A stretch of 64,000 nucleotides of DNA from Fomitopsis serialis (taxonomy: Eukaryota > Basidiomycota > Agaricomycetes > Polyporales > Fomitopsidaceae): positions 1 through 64,000 of the forward strand of contig NW_025955171.1 in assembly GCF_022376445.1 (NCBI RefSeq), given 5' to 3'. The position numbers were made by a program, and so were the translations under genes. The notes under the pieces were generated by a model. The model did not search any database. It was not told where the DNA came from and saw only the letters and a list, made by a program, of their open reading frames with translations. Shown here one piece after another: positions 1-14,851 of the stretch; positions within the stretch are counted from its first letter, which is position 1, and each line of letters opens with the position of its first letter.

Positions 1-1822
1 TGAGGATGAGATCAATCTCCTTAGCCCAGCACTTGTTCGTGTCTTTCAGCATCGAAAACATCGTACATAGAGCCGTGTCAAGCCTGGCACTGCGTGATGG
101 TTAGAAGCAGGCGCGAACAAACACAACTTGAACATCATGACGGACCCTAGGCACCACCGAGTGTGCCCCTGTACGACTGACACTGCTGGAAAGGTGCAAC
201 TCGTTAAGAACTTCCGAGGGTTATTCAAAAGTCGTGGGTAGTCACCAGTGACAGTACTTGTCGACGAGGAGATGAGAAAGAAGACAGAATACAGAGGATA
301 AACTTGGAGGACATCAAAGAATTAAATAAATAAATAAGAGAGAGAGGAAAGGTGAAGAAAAAATGAACTGCCCCACTGAGGCTCGAACTCAGGACAGTTA
401 TCCAGGGAGCGAGTTCAAGCCTCTCTCCGGGCGGCATCGCGGCTTGTGATCCAGGGAATGAGTTCCCTCCAGGCGGCTCGCCCCTCTTCATTCCTCTCTC
501 CGGGCGGCAGCACCCCATATTCATTCCTCTCTCCGGTCGTAGGCGCACCCTGCGCACATATAAACCCCCCCCCCTCGCGCCATCTCCCTCCCCCATCCCC
601 CGCCGCCGTGCGCCCTGCCCTGTCCTCTTTGCGGTAAGTGCGCTGTCGGCTCAAGCGCTCAGCGCTCACGGGGGCCACGCGCTCCGGCGGCGCCTATCTC
701 CCTTGTCGCGCACCTCCACCCGTCCTCGACCGCCTTGCTCCCTCGCACCGCGCCCGCTTTCGCTCATCTATACGTATGCGCAACGCACACGCATCGTCGC
801 CGCCTCCCTCCCCCGCCGTGCTCGGTCGCGATGCACGTCCTTACCCGCTGCCTGACATCTCTCGAGGTTGCGTGCAATCTCCTGGCTATCGCAGGCTCCC
901 TGCCCAGTATGTCCCACCCCGTGCACGTTGTGTCTACACTGTCGCATCGATGGCTCCTTAATTGTAAATAAACGTCACTTTCGTCTCGCAGCCTGCCACA
1001 GCCGCCTCGTCGTTCGCCCGGGAGATTCCCTGGTGAACCATATGCGCACGTCCACGATGTCAACGAGTCCTGCACCCGCGGACCACGCCCGCGTGAACCA
1101 TCGCGGCCGGCCAACGACGCCCGCGTGAGCAGTGGCACCCAGTCAACGATGCCCGCATGAGTGGCCAACGACGCCCGCGTCAGCGTTCGCCGCCAGTCAA
1201 CGTTTCAACGCTGTCAGCGACGCCCTGTCGCCCTGCGCCGTACCCGCCGCACGCTCCGTGTCCTCAAAAGCGCGCCCGCCTCGCTTGCCCTCACCCACCC
1301 ACTCAGTGCGAGGAGGATGGTCATACCTGGGCTCCTTTCCTTTCTCGAGTGTTTCTTGTTGTTGTTGTTGTTGGATTTATCGGTCTTGGCTGACCTTGCA
1401 CGCTTTTTCGTCGTCAGCGATGGCTGAGTCTCTCCAGGTGCAGCTTGAGCAGTAGACGAGTCATTTGCTGAAGGAGCGAGATGATCAATACCAGTCATTG
1501 CAAAAAGATAAAACTCAGCCATCCAAGAGGTCCAAGACAGGTGATGGTCCTGAAGAGAGTAGACTGCCAACAAGATACGGACGGTGCGTAGCGTGGCACG
1601 GTGTGCCGATCGATTAGGAAGTACATATGTACTAGAACTGTGGCGGATGTGGCGCGCACCGACGTCATTTAGCCCGATCTTTGATTGCCAGTGTTCCACG
1701 TATGCTGCCCTTGCTTCGTCACTCATTTCACCGCCTTGTCGCTTTCTCCGTCAACAGGTCTTCGAATCCAATCCTCCGCCCTTACATATGCTAAATCCGT
1801 TGACATAAAAAAGCAAAACAAC
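1..1822. other. No supported protein gene; short repeats and a coding-like remnant
   Basis: I see no convincing gene here. Bases 401-545 hold short degenerate duplications: a 16-base motif starting CTCTCTCCGGG occurs at 421 and 494, with a partial copy near 532. Bases about 1078-1205 hold several imperfect copies of a CCAACGACGCCCGCG-type unit. Around 1421-1590 the plus strand begins ATG-GCT-GAG and reads as a charged, coding-like stretch, but an in-frame TAG follows after 11 codons, so at best it is a remnant. Confidence 0.5.
369..392 (-). pseudogene. tRNA 3'-half fragment
   Basis: Read on the minus strand, these bases form a T stem CTGAG/CTCAG around the loop TTCGAGC and end in the acceptor-like strand TGGGGCA. 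This is the 3' part of a tRNA closely resembling the intact tRNA-Asn at 1823-1949 in its T arm. No 5' half starting TGCCCCA is visible in the next 200 bases, and no anticodon arm can be drawn. I infer a truncated tRNA or tRNA-derived fragment. Confidence 0.45.
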
Positions 1823-1949
1823 TGCTCCACTGAGGATCGAACTCAGGGCCTTCCGATTATGGCAAGTGAAGACTTTTTCCCAACATAGAAAGTAGAGACT
1901 TGTCTTCGACTTAACAGTCGGACGCTGTAACCAACTCAGCCATGGAGCA
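1823..1949 (-). tRNA. tRNA-Asn(GTT) with a 54-base intron
   Basis: On the minus strand the acceptor TGCTCCA pairs perfectly with TGGAGCA. The D arm is GCTG/CAGC, the anticodon stem TCCGA/TCGGA, the variable loop AGGCC, and the T arm CTGAG/CTCAG around TTCGATC. The anticodon loop CTGTTAA gives GTT, which reads Asn codons. The 3' anticodon stem is separated from the 5' half by 54 bases (1858-1911), placed after position 37 as is usual for eukaryotic tRNA introns. The spliced tRNA is 73 bases without CCA. All stems are intact, so it should be functional. Confidence 0.93.
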
Positions 1950-2077
1950 CATTTACAGGGTTCTCAAAGTCAGTGGTTATCCCGAATAAGCTCTTCCGGC
2001 TGTCGGGAACGCGGGTCCCGCCGAAGGGCGGTGTGTGTTGCGGTCGGGCGCCAGCAGAGCTCTCATCGTCCGCCACC

Positions 2078-2542
2078 ATGCAGCCCACCCTCATCCGTCG
2101 CCAGCTCGGCGGCCTTGTGCCTCCCAAAATCGCGACCCCCTCCATTCTGGTCAGGACGCCCCGTACACCTCATTCTCTTTAGCCGGCTGACCCATGGATT
2201 GCCGTAGTCTTCTGGCCAGGGAGCAGGCCTGGGCCCGCTCGTGAACTTCTACTCGAAGCTGCCCAAGGGTTCCTCCCCCGCCCCCGCTGTGCGTGGCATC
2301 AAGGAGCGGTTCTTTAACGGAAAGAACGCGTCGGCAGCGCCGCTGCTTTGGGGCATCCTAGGCATCTTCGGTCTGGGCTACACCATTGACTACCAGAGTA
2401 CGTCGCCGAGTTCTCCACACTCACATAGTAGTGCTGACTTGTTCCGGACTATCAGTGCACTTGAGTGAGTGTTCATTGTCCTGTGGTGTGTTGCGGCACT
2501 CACGTTCGCGGCGCAGAGAACCACAAGAACCACCCTCACTAA
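2078..2542 (+). CDS. ATP17: Mitochondrial F1F0 ATP synthase subunit f
   Basis: Three exons, 2078-2162, 2227-2397 and 2517-2542, give a 93-residue protein. The N-terminus has the family motif LVPPKIATPS, followed by NFYSKLPKG, a KERFFNGKNAS stretch, and one membrane segment around LLWGILGIFGLGYTIDY. The C-terminus is the His/Lys-rich tail NHKNHPH before TAA. These match subunit f (Atp17), a small inner-membrane subunit of the F0 part of ATP synthase. The start ATG lies in a strong GCCACCATG context. Intron 1 (2163-2226) has a CTGAC branch-like site; intron 2 (2398-2516) is longer than most here. The final exon is only 26 bases and would be missed by ORF calling. Confidence 0.9.
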
Positions 2543-3903
2543 AGGTCGGACCTGGGGAGGTCAGCCGGCTGTTGGACGGGCTAGATGAGAAGTCAAGTTT
2601 GGATCAATGTTCTGCTGCTCCCGTAATGCATTTTTACTACAAGGCACAGCACATGAGACAACGATTTTTATCGTTGTCGCTCGTTTCCGCCGCCGGACAG
2701 GGAGCCCGCCTTCTACTGTGTCTCGCGTGAGTGTATATGCTCTGTGATCTTGCAAGCGTTCTCGTTTGGCTGCTCTCGTGCCGCCGGAGGATCCCATCCC
2801 TGCATACCCAGTTCAATTGGCTCGTCGAATCTGTCTCACTTTCCTCGATGCCTCATTCCCTGGGGAGACCGATTCTCTCCAGTCCCGTACGGGTTAAACC
2901 TCGCGAATGCCGATCTTCGTCTTCACGATTGTTGGCAAGATTCTAGGGAGCACATTCTCATCGTATCCACGTCTATATTCACCATTGCTGTAGTATGTAG
3001 CCATTGCAAAAATATCAAGAATGTGGTCGTTACGGCTTTTGGAAAACAGCGCGGCTCAGCGAAAGAAGGTTCGATCATAGAACGCTTGCCAGTCGATGAC
3101 TCAGGAGTGCATGTGCTGTGCCAGGGTCCGCACACATTCTTCTCGTCTCAATGATTGTTTGAGTCTGCTGCAGGGCAGGGCCCTATGCCGGATTTACAAA
3201 CGGGGAAGTCTTCAGGATGGAACAGACGGGGCTAGCGATCATGGGGTAGGGTCCGCACATACGTCCTCGGGTGGTCCTCCGGGTACTGAGATACCTCTTC
3301 TACGGTGATACTGCGCATGCCCGACTATGCCCCAGAGAACGTTGACGATCGAAGGTCTTCGAGAAAATGGTACATCATCGCACGCATGAAACGGGTGCGT
3401 CGTGTTCGTCCCTCTGCTGCATGTCAGTATAGGCTGACGCTGGCGGCTGTGTAGACAACGAGACGTGCGGAATAATAGCCATAGCGAGACCTGTAACAGA
3501 GTCTACACCTTTACCTAGAAATTCAGCCCATGTTGCTCCGGTTTGAGCTTCGCTACGGCATCACAAACTGCGTGGCCTAGTTCCGAGTTGAGGGCCTCGC
3601 GGCAAGACACTCCGGCTGCATATGCATGTGCTGCGTACGTGGTTTGAGACTTACGGATGGCTCTTTCGCTGGCGTTCATATTCGCGACGCGTTTCCGAGG
3701 GTGGCTGCGAAAGGCATCGTTCCGTGAGTCTTGGCTGCGATACGCGCGTGTAGGCTTTTGCTCGTATTTCGTTATAGCGGCTTTATTGGTACCCGTACTT
3801 GTGGTTGATATCACCGTGGTTGCACCACTGCATCCCCGTGACGTCAGGATGACTGGCCTGACGACATCATGTCCCCCACCTCCGCGCCGCCTGGGCGGAC
3901 GGG
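2543..3903. other. Intergenic; no supported gene
   Basis: No ORF here reads convincingly as protein and I could not assemble exons. A minus-strand reading at 3515-3814 ends with a plausible C-terminus (ALNSELGHAVCDAVAKLKPE) but has no recognisable start or homology, so I do not call it. Confidence 0.4.
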
Positions 3904-3912
3904 TATATAAAA
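3904..3912 (+). promoter_or_regulatory. TATA box of the 78-residue protein gene
   Basis: The sequence TATATAAAA lies 80-88 bases upstream of the ATG at 3992, inside a GC-rich stretch. Position and sequence fit a TATA element and suggest a strongly expressed or inducible gene. Confidence 0.55.
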
Positions 3913-3991
3913 GGTCGTTGTCCGTCGATCATTGCAGCCCACAACTCGTTCTACTGGACCATTTCACGGCTTAACGACTTCTGTATCCATC

Positions 3992-4342
3992 ATGTCCACC
4001 CAGAAGTTTGTCGGTACCCAGCCCGTCGACAGCTTCCCGCAGGACGCGACGTCGAAGATCCCCGACTCAGAGCTCAACAAGCGCGAGGCTCAGCGTAACC
4101 CCACACAGGAGCCGGGCGCGAATAAGCGTGCCGGCGCTGCGTCAAGGGATCCTGCAGGTATGTTAACTCCACATCGTACAGTTGGAAGACGTATGACTGA
4201 CATGGCGGCCCAGAATTCGACAATGTAGGACGGTCAGGAGGACCCTACGGAGATCCAAAGCCGACAGCAGGTATGTTCAATGCCACCAAGTAAGGTTCCA
4301 TGCACGGAATACTGACACTCTCACGCAGATCCTGTGGTATAA
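3992..4342 (+). CDS. Small hydrophilic protein, 78 residues, unknown function
   Basis: Three exons (3992-4157, 4214-4270, 4329-4342) join in phase 1 each time: both upstream exons end in GCAG before GTATGT. The product starts MSTQKFVGTQPVDSFPQD, is rich in charged and small residues, has a glycine-rich patch (NVGRSGGPYGDPKP) and ends DPVV. It has no Cys, no signal peptide and no membrane segment. It resembles the small, disordered, often stress-associated proteins found widely in fungi, but I do not recognise a named family. A TATA box at 3904 supports transcription of this frame. Confidence 0.75.
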
Positions 4343-4548
4343 ATCGTCGCCAGTAGCTCGGACATTGCATGTCACAGGCAATGTTTGTATCAACAGAACG
4401 CACATATTTTGCATTGCTTCCCGCACGCCACAGTAATCACGACAAATACAGAGTAATGATATCACACCTTTACGCTTCAATGCCAGTTGGCAATACCTGC
4501 GATCAGTGGGAATGTCCGTCTCTAGCAAAGTACGGGTACCCGAGTGCT

Positions 4549-7570
<3,022 letters not shown>

Positions 7571-7918
7571 GTTGCACCCGGCGCGAATAGGACAGATCAA
7601 CTTTTCAGAAAAGGCGCAGGAGTCGATGTCGACGCGAGCCACACAGGCCAGCGTAGCCGCTACCAAGCCGTCGTGGCAGAGGGGCGATCGTAGGTGGAGG
7701 CGGGTGTTTCGTAGGATTTACGTTTTTAGTAGTCCTACTTTTCGATCGCTGTGCCACGTGGTCGCCATACCTGCGCGGTGGCGACGGGAAGCCCGCGTGT
7801 CTTCGACGTTCGTCCTCCCGGTCGTCCTCCTCGCTCAGTCTTTGTTATGCATTCATCGTCCTGAACAACCTTCTCACATAATACTCCCGCTCTGTGCGAG
7901 CTCCAGACCACCAGGAAC
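7571..7918. promoter_or_regulatory. Shared divergent promoter of AFG2 and GPI16
   Basis: About 350 bases separate the start codons of two divergently transcribed housekeeping-type genes and contain no ORF that fits either family. The stretch must hold both promoters. I see no clear TATA box, which is common for such genes. Confidence 0.6.
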
Positions 7919-9892
7919 ATGCGGCCGTCGTTCAGAACACTCGTATGCAGTCTCTGCCTTGGGGCAATCGCCGTAGCTCGATTGTCAGAAGAGTTCAACG
8001 AAGAGCTTCATCTACGACCTCTGCGGGACGGTAAACTAGCAGCTCGGTTCTCATTCAGCACACTTCTGAAGGGTGCGACTCCAAGACACCCGGAGACTCT
8101 GGGAGTAGAGGACGACTGTGAGTCGCTCAGTGATCGTCGTACAGCTTAGAGGTGAATTGCCAGCTAGCGCAGCTTTATACTTTGCTTCCTCTTGCTCTCG
8201 GTCAAATTTTACGAGAGTATGCTGTGACCGAATTACACCTCACGCTCAACGCTGGAAACTGGAACTACGACCGCTGGGGCTATCCTGATGAGCCCGGTGT
8301 TGGCACGGGGGCCGAGCTGTGGGCATGGATGGGAGAAGGTGGCGTTGTCACGTAAGTGTTCGATGTCCTTTCAAAGAAACGGCATATCTTACCCTATTGC
8401 CGCAGAGTGGACAGCCGATGGCTGGGACTACGCAATGCCCTCGCTGGACTATTTTGCGCCTCGTTGGGTTCTTTGGACGAGCAACGTACGACTTCACCCG
8501 TGCTCACATTCCAGCCGGAGGGCGCCTTGCCAAATGGGACTGCGAGCCATCAGCTACGGCACGCCACGCTACCGTCGGAGCACGTCTGCACGGAGAATCT
8601 GACGCCCTTCCTCAAGCTCCTGCCGTGCAAGTCTCTGTCCGGCATCGCCAGCCTCCTCAACCCACACAGACTGTTTGATGCCGACTGGCACGGTCTAGGC
8701 GTGCACGTCCGATATCTTGAAGACGCTGGCGTCGAGGTGCGCCTGGCGTTCCAAGCCGTCCTGGATCCGGTCCGAGCTGTATCGGACGGACGACGAGGTC
8801 GGTGGGCTAGCGTGTACAGCCTCGCCATGCCAGCTGATCCCAAGCGTTGACTTTGCAATCGCCAGACTGGTCTCTCAGCGCCATTTTTGATCGCCGTATC
8901 GAGAGGGCTTGTCCTGTGGCGCGTTCGAGCGTCATTCGCGTGCGGCTCCCCCAAAACGAGACGTACGCAATCATACCATCACCGTCGACAATGGACTCGA
9001 CATATGCAACATATGTTATGAGTGAAGGTATGACCTAAGTGATCACGTCATGGATCTCGGTGCTTATGGTGAGTGGGCGCAGTGAACAACCCACCCGATG
9101 TCGCCATTCGATGGGTCGAAGAAACAACGTTTCAGTATCGTGAGTCTGCATACGTGTCGTCTCGAATATGCCTTACGTGAAGAGACTACAGCACCCACCA
9201 TCGAACCGCAGACGCACATATCCGTGCATCGCACATTGAACGGCGCTAGCCAGCATACGGGCCAACTGGCGCTGACAGTTACGAATAACCACGATATCCA
9301 GCTACAAGCGGGTTATTTGGAGACCATGCCGTGGCTGTTGCAGTTTTACTTGCATACTCTTCACGCCCAGATCGATGGCGCGTCTCGGGGTACGTCTTCC
9401 GTCCAGTTCAGCCCGGATTGTCTTGTCTCACATTGTGCGGGTCTGCTTTCAGATGATCTCGTTAAGGTCATATCATACACGCCACCTCTTCCACATGTCC
9501 AGCCAGCGCTTCTGCAAGCTGTCTTGACACTCCCGCCGAAAAGCACGTTGCGGCTAACCATGGATGTCGTGAAACCCTTCCTTGCCTACACGGAGCACCC
9601 TCCAGATGCGCAGCGCGGCTGGGATCTCCCCCCGGCCGTTTTCGTGCCGTTCTCAAGTCAGGACGGCAGTCAAACAGACTCTGATCCGCAGCAACGCGCC
9701 ATCCTCTCGGACGTGCGCTCGATGCGGATGTATACCCCTGTCCTCCTCGTCGACCTGGCCACGCCGGACTTCAGCATGCCGTACAACGTGATCATCATGA
9801 GCTGCACGCTGATTGCACTCATCTTCGGCATGGTATTCAACCTGCTGACGAGGAAGTTTGTAGTAGTACGCGTTGCCGAGAAATCGTCTTGA
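7919..9892 (+). CDS. GPI16: GPI transamidase subunit GPI16/PIG-T
   Basis: Seven exons (7919-8117, 8168-8351, 8406-8797, 8866-9027, 9083-9139, 9192-9389, 9453-9892) join in frame to 543 residues, close to the family length of about 580-610. A hydrophobic signal peptide (residues about 8-20) is followed by motifs of PIG-T: FSFSTLLKG, LALGQILREYAVTELHL, the aromatic GNWNYDRWGYP, and LLPCKSLSGIASLL with its conserved Cys. Near the end, PYNVIIMSCTLIALIFG opens a single transmembrane helix with a short basic tail. The protein is an ER membrane subunit of the complex that attaches GPI anchors to secreted proteins. The intron at 8798-8865 has a weak donor (GTCGGT), so that junction is the least certain. 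Confidence 0.92.
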
Positions 9893-9947
9893 AAGGATGC
9901 GAACGCATCTTCGTGGACCCTCGCCCGATCCGCCGAGGCAATCCGGA

Positions 9948-11666
9948 ATGAATGGGTGAGAACCACAGGCACCTGTCGCGACTAGCCTTGTCCTTGAGAC
10001 CACAGCAGTCGCTGGCGACCAGCTGACTGCAGACTGACGGCAACGTGGGCCAGATCCGCAAAAACACCCGCGGCTATTGCGCGTCAGATCGGCGATGCTC
10101 GACTATTCTTGAGAGCAGCAAAGCAGGAGGGCTCCTGGGACGCGGTACACGGACTGATGGCAGTCAGTGGCACCACCCTTGTTTTCTTGCCGTACGTCCC
10201 AAGGCCGTTCGTGAGGCGTCTTCGCTGACTCCACCATCTCGCCGACAGGCCAATACGCTCAGAAGTGTGGTCATGAGAGTGCTCCTGCGGACTGCACCCG
10301 GCCTGGACCGATATGTACGAGCACTGAGCCCACATCTCGTCACACACAACCTGGACCGCGTGGTGAGCTCGGATGCGTATCGAGTTTTATGGCTGGCGGC
10401 TTCTCTGACCTGCCTCCGGAGCCGTCAATTCGCGAAAGGGTCGTACGCCGTAGTATGCCCAGGATCCGATCCCGACGGTCGTTCTGATAGTGTCGGCCAG
10501 ATAGCAGATCGATGCGCGTATGAGGACGTTGCATCGATGGCGAGCATCGGGCGGCAGCAAAATGTGTGCCGTTCCACCTGGTCTTGGCTTATCGAGGAAC
10601 GGGATATTCTTTCAACCTTTGGCTGGGGATGAGGTACGGATCTTGCTGGGAGCTCATTGACTCGCGGCTTGATGAAATGTCGTTCGGGTGTGGCTGGTCC
10701 ACATACAGAAGTCCTCGCCGCACGATCCGAGGAGCTTCCTCGGTGAGTTACATATGTTCTACGAACCGGTCGCACATACGTACGGTATGAGCGAACCTGC
10801 CGCGGCGAGTTCTATCGATGATTCCTACAGACTCCGCGGCCAACGAGATTGACAGTTTTCCTGACAATCCAGGTACACCGCACGTTTGTGAGTTCGATCG
10901 CTCGTCATTTCACGCGCGCGTGTGAACGCCCAGGACTGGCTCCTCGTTCTCATGTCCTGGACCTTCACAGCCAGTTCACAGCTGGAGTGCGGCCACCGGT
11001 AGACCAACAAGATCGATATGGGAGAAGGCCTCCTATGCTTCCGGACGCAGGGCCAATGTGGCTTGGATCTTCTCAGCCTCTTCCGTGATCGAGTCTGCTG
11101 AACAATCTCGGAAGCGGCCAATCGCTCGGAACAGTGCTGGTATAACAAGAGCGTTAGGTGAGATGGCACTATACCTCAAACAAGCGTTGAGGGCGCGCAG
11201 ACGGACGCTGGTGACGAACAGTTCTCATCCTATGCGCTATCTTCGTAACACCGATGGCGACAGCGTCCTTTTATCTCTTCTCCGGAGGAAGTGCTTTCGC
11301 CTGCGCGTCCACCCTCGTCATGATAAAGAAAATAGTCGTCGAGTCACATGATAGTAGCCTCGAAGGCCTTCTGCGTGGACCAGTGTAAGTATGGTTCAGA
11401 ACCGCCTGCAGGCGAGGACAGCACAAATATCTCACGAGTCGCATTCCGACAGCCCAATCAGTGTGGTGCTTTCATGCGCCGCTCGTTGAGTTCTGATCAT
11501 GCTGGGGACCTGTTAGCCCAGCGCTTCCTGCACGCATGTTCGCATAAAAAGACAAGAACTTCTGCAGTGGCACGTCCCGACATCTCTTCGCCCCTCCCGT
11601 GTGCCACCGTATCACCCGCCTCTGAGTCACTAGGACTCATCCCCGGCGTGGCAGTCGGTATATCTT
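9948..11666 (+). CDS. Candidate multi-exon gene(s), unknown function, partly resolved
   Basis: I can join 9948-9955, 10033-10191 and 10263-10362 in phase. They read MNGLTATWARSAKTPAAIAR, then a region ending GLMAVSGTTLVFLP with a hydrophobic stretch, then SVVMRVLLRTAPGLDRYVR. Further downstream coding-like pieces flanked by GT and AG occur: near 10470-10490 (reading DPIPTVVLIVSA), near 10565-10632, 11010-11155 (reading SASSVIESAEQSRKRP), 11252-11388 (starting MATASFYLFSGG) and 11571-11666 (ending at TGA). I could not connect these to the first three exons in a single frame, so this may be one long gene or two. No domain is recognised. The first three exons are better supported than the rest. 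Confidence 0.35.
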
Positions 11667-11897
11667 GAGCCTGTTCCCCCCTTACCAGTCCACTCATCCT
11701 ACGTGTAATGTGTCGCCGTATTGCGTACGTTCCTTCACGCTCATCCTTTGAGCCACCACTGAGAGCGCCTATGTAGGGAAGGTACACGGTGGTCGAAGTG
11801 TGGGGTATGCCGTCCCTAGCCGATCAGAAAGAGGTCAGCTGAACGAGTAGCATGTCTGTCCTTGCAGCACTTTCAGCGTCACGGCATTGCCGCCATC

Positions 11898-12145
11898 ATG
11901 GACTGCAACTCAGGTCACTGCGAAAGGAGTATTTCGCACCCTCGCAATTGCAAAGACCCCAAATGTCAAAAAGTGAGTGGACGCGCGTAACAATGTTGCC
12001 ACCGTGGCGCATTCCCCGGCGGATTCGCTGACGCTCCGCGGCGCATCTGCAGAACTACGGTCAAGAGGTCCAGAAAGACATCGACGTTGTGAAGGACTAC
12101 TGCTTCCAATGTCGAGCCACCGCCGCACGTACAGTTCCCACTTGA
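11898..12145 (+). CDS. Small Cys-rich intracellular protein, 55 residues
   Basis: Two exons, 11898-11972 and 12053-12145, join in phase 0 around an 80-base intron with a CGCTGAC branch-like site. The protein begins MDCNSGHCERSISHP and has Cys at positions 3, 8, 18 and 23 (the last two as CKDPKC). A second half follows with NYGQEVQKDIDVVKDYC and CFQCRA, giving a CxxC. There is no signal peptide, so the Cys/His pattern suggests metal binding rather than a secreted disulfide protein; this is inference. It is too short for ordinary ORF calling. An upstream exon is possible because the frame stays open for some codons before the ATG. Confidence 0.65.
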
Positions 12146-14851
12146 TCGGGACCCGGCCAGTTGTTGTATTCGTCTGCATTCATGTCTTCCTCTGCTATTT
12201 CGCACGCATGGACAGGTTGTATCACTCACATGTCTTCGCTTTCGCTTCGCACATCCCACCGGTAACCTTGCATATTTGTAATCATAATACAGTAATGATA
12301 CTCTGTCCGAGTACTGACCGTGGCTAGCTCTTCCCCGGTGAGAACCACCCCTGATAGGATTTGTGACCACAATGCACGTAACTCTGGGTGGGCTAGTGGA
12401 CTCACCACTGCTGGCATTTGAATGCTGTGTACCCTGCAGGATCCGAGTCATACCCTGCTACGTACCATGTCCTTGTTTCATTCCACTTTCCAACCAGTGG
12501 TCCGCAACCGGCGGGTAGAGGCAGGGTACCCGTGATTGATTATTAGAAGCTGTGGCGTCATCTACTATTAATCTTCATGTTCTGCCATTCAGCGATGACA
12601 CGATGGCTTTGAGACATGAAGGTCATCGGTCAAACATGAGGCGAACGTGAGGACGGTGGCAGCGCGCCTTGCTACCAAGAAGTGGAATTACCGGTCCCTG
12701 GAGTCCCCGCGTTGGCGTTCTCACCTTCGAGCAAGTTGCGGGCTTGCATGTTTCAGGGTCTGCTGCGTCTACTCATGGAGGTCTGGCGCCTGAGGCGCTT
12801 CACAATACGTCGAAGACGAAGTTGTGCGATAGCAGAGGCGGACTCCAGAGAAGTTTTCTGCTCGGTAAAACCATATCAGCGTGGTCATGAGCATGCAACA
12901 AAAGCAATGCAATGTACTGCCTTTGAAGCGGTGTCACCGCAGGACCAGATGGGTCGCAGAGATGATGTGGATACGGGTTCAACGAGATACGGGATGCACA
13001 ATCCAACAAGAAGCAACCGGGCCGCGTGGCGAGAAGTTCATACACGCACGTCTGATCGAAGAAGATCCTAGATACATAGATGTGAGCCGAAATGAAAACC
13101 AGGAACATGCCAAAGAGATGACGACGATACGCTTGGAAGGAGTATCCGATATGCTGGGAGGAAGGGCTCGAGTCAAACAACTTTGTACGTCAAGATATGA
13201 GCAGGCGCCCACTCTGAGACGTCACCGTAAGAACACAGCTGAGCGAGATGCGCACGATTCCTGGGAAGACGGGGACGCTCTTGAACAACCTGAATATCTT
13301 GTGTGCGAAGGATGGCGAGGTATGCGTCCTCCCGGAACAAGGCCGGTGGTCTAGTGGGAGATCGTGCTATCCTACATGCAATCAGAAAGGAGCTGTACTC
13401 AAAGAGAATAGAGCTCACCAGTTACCCGCACTGGAGTCCGACCGATCGAGGAGCGTATCGCAATGGTGCCTCATTGGCCAGAACGAGGCAGGCAAACTCA
13501 TAAAATGCCGCGGTAAGATATCAATAGAGATCAGGGCACGATGCCGGTAGTCGAAGCAGGAGAACAGCACCTTCGAGGCTGCTGTGGGATCGGGAAGGCC
13601 TGCTGCACGCCTGTGTACGTCAATGGATAAATAGCGATAAATAGCCATTCTCATTCTATACGATTCGATCGCCACGTCGATTGCGACAGTGCGTTGCATT
13701 TGTGCAGATCGCGAATTCCCAAAGGACACGTGCGAAAACAACACATAGCTACAGTATGCTGATGCGAATGCCTTGCTGAAGGATCGATGTACTCGTCGGA
13801 ACTGGCCACACAGACGCACATAGATAGGGCATAGTAACAGCTGAATCGAGACTCATGGGCACTCACCGAGTACCACAGAGGCCATCATTAGGTCAGAGAA
13901 GCATTGCCCATAGCATTGTACTGGGCTAGGCCCGACTTCGAATGACGCCTAGGAGGTGATGCGGTGATCTATCGAATAGCGAGTAAAGTTAGCCACAGCA
14001 ACACCGCCGTTAACTAACGACCTTCGCAGTGACAAATCACCTGCACATAGCATATCCACTTCCGGACGATTGAGGTTAAGACCACGGTAGCCGACATCTG
14101 ACCTAGAGAGCACCGAAGTTAACAACTCCGGGCCTACAGTCCCACTCAGCATTTCGGATACGACGTACGTTGTATTCATACCTTCATGCCGGGATCTACT
14201 TTGGGTTATCATACCCAATAATCAGCTTGAAGGCTTGGACGTCGTCTTGGGTCAAAAAGGATCAGAACTCAAGTTCATTGAAGGCGCAACTTAAAGGTGT
14301 GGCTTACCTGATTACCGTGACGGTCCACTGGCAGTCACTTCAGTTTCGCTGTGATAATTCTAAGTACAAGCCGAATCTAGAGAGGAACTGGCTGCAACCT
14401 GCAAGTCTAGTAGAGTCTAGTAGTAGGTACAATGTCGAGAACGCTCAAGGACGGCGCGTGCGCCGTCGACTCGGACTCGGAGGCGTTGAACAGACGTACG
14501 TAAGCTATTTCATCCACGATCTGATCTGAATCTGCTGTGCGTCTAAATTCGGCGTGACAAATTCGTGCAACCAAACGACTGCCACAAACGACTGCCCAAC
14601 GGCCACCGTCGTGCGGGTGTATGCGTCACGAACGAACTTGATCAGGCCACCGACTTCAATCGACCAAGACCAAGGATATATTGCTATCCTGGCGACTTTT
14701 CTGTAGCACCGCCGAGCGAGCATCCCTGAACCTGTGGACAGCGGGTGCCAGTGACTCGAGAGCTTCGGATACAGAGCGTACGTGTCTCTCAAGTTACCTC
14801 AGCATGTATTCAGGCTTGACATTGCGCATTAGCGAATCATGATTCACGTAG
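12146..14851. other. Long stretch without a supported gene
   Basis: About 2.7 kb with only short ORFs of mixed composition on both strands. None shows a domain, a consistent exon chain or repeats that I recognise. The final 100 bases probably hold the unresolved first exon of the F-box gene that starts at 14852: a GTACGTGT donor near 14778 fits the AG at 14850-14851. Confidence 0.4.

Noticed and set aside
3515..3814. Minus-strand ORF of 99 residues with a protein-like end
   Set aside because: No start, homology or splice partners; too weak to call.
10045..10632. Single plus-strand ORF of 195 residues
   Set aside because: Most of it is in the wrong frame compared with the spliced reading across 10033-10191 and 10263-10362, which gives a better protein-like sequence.
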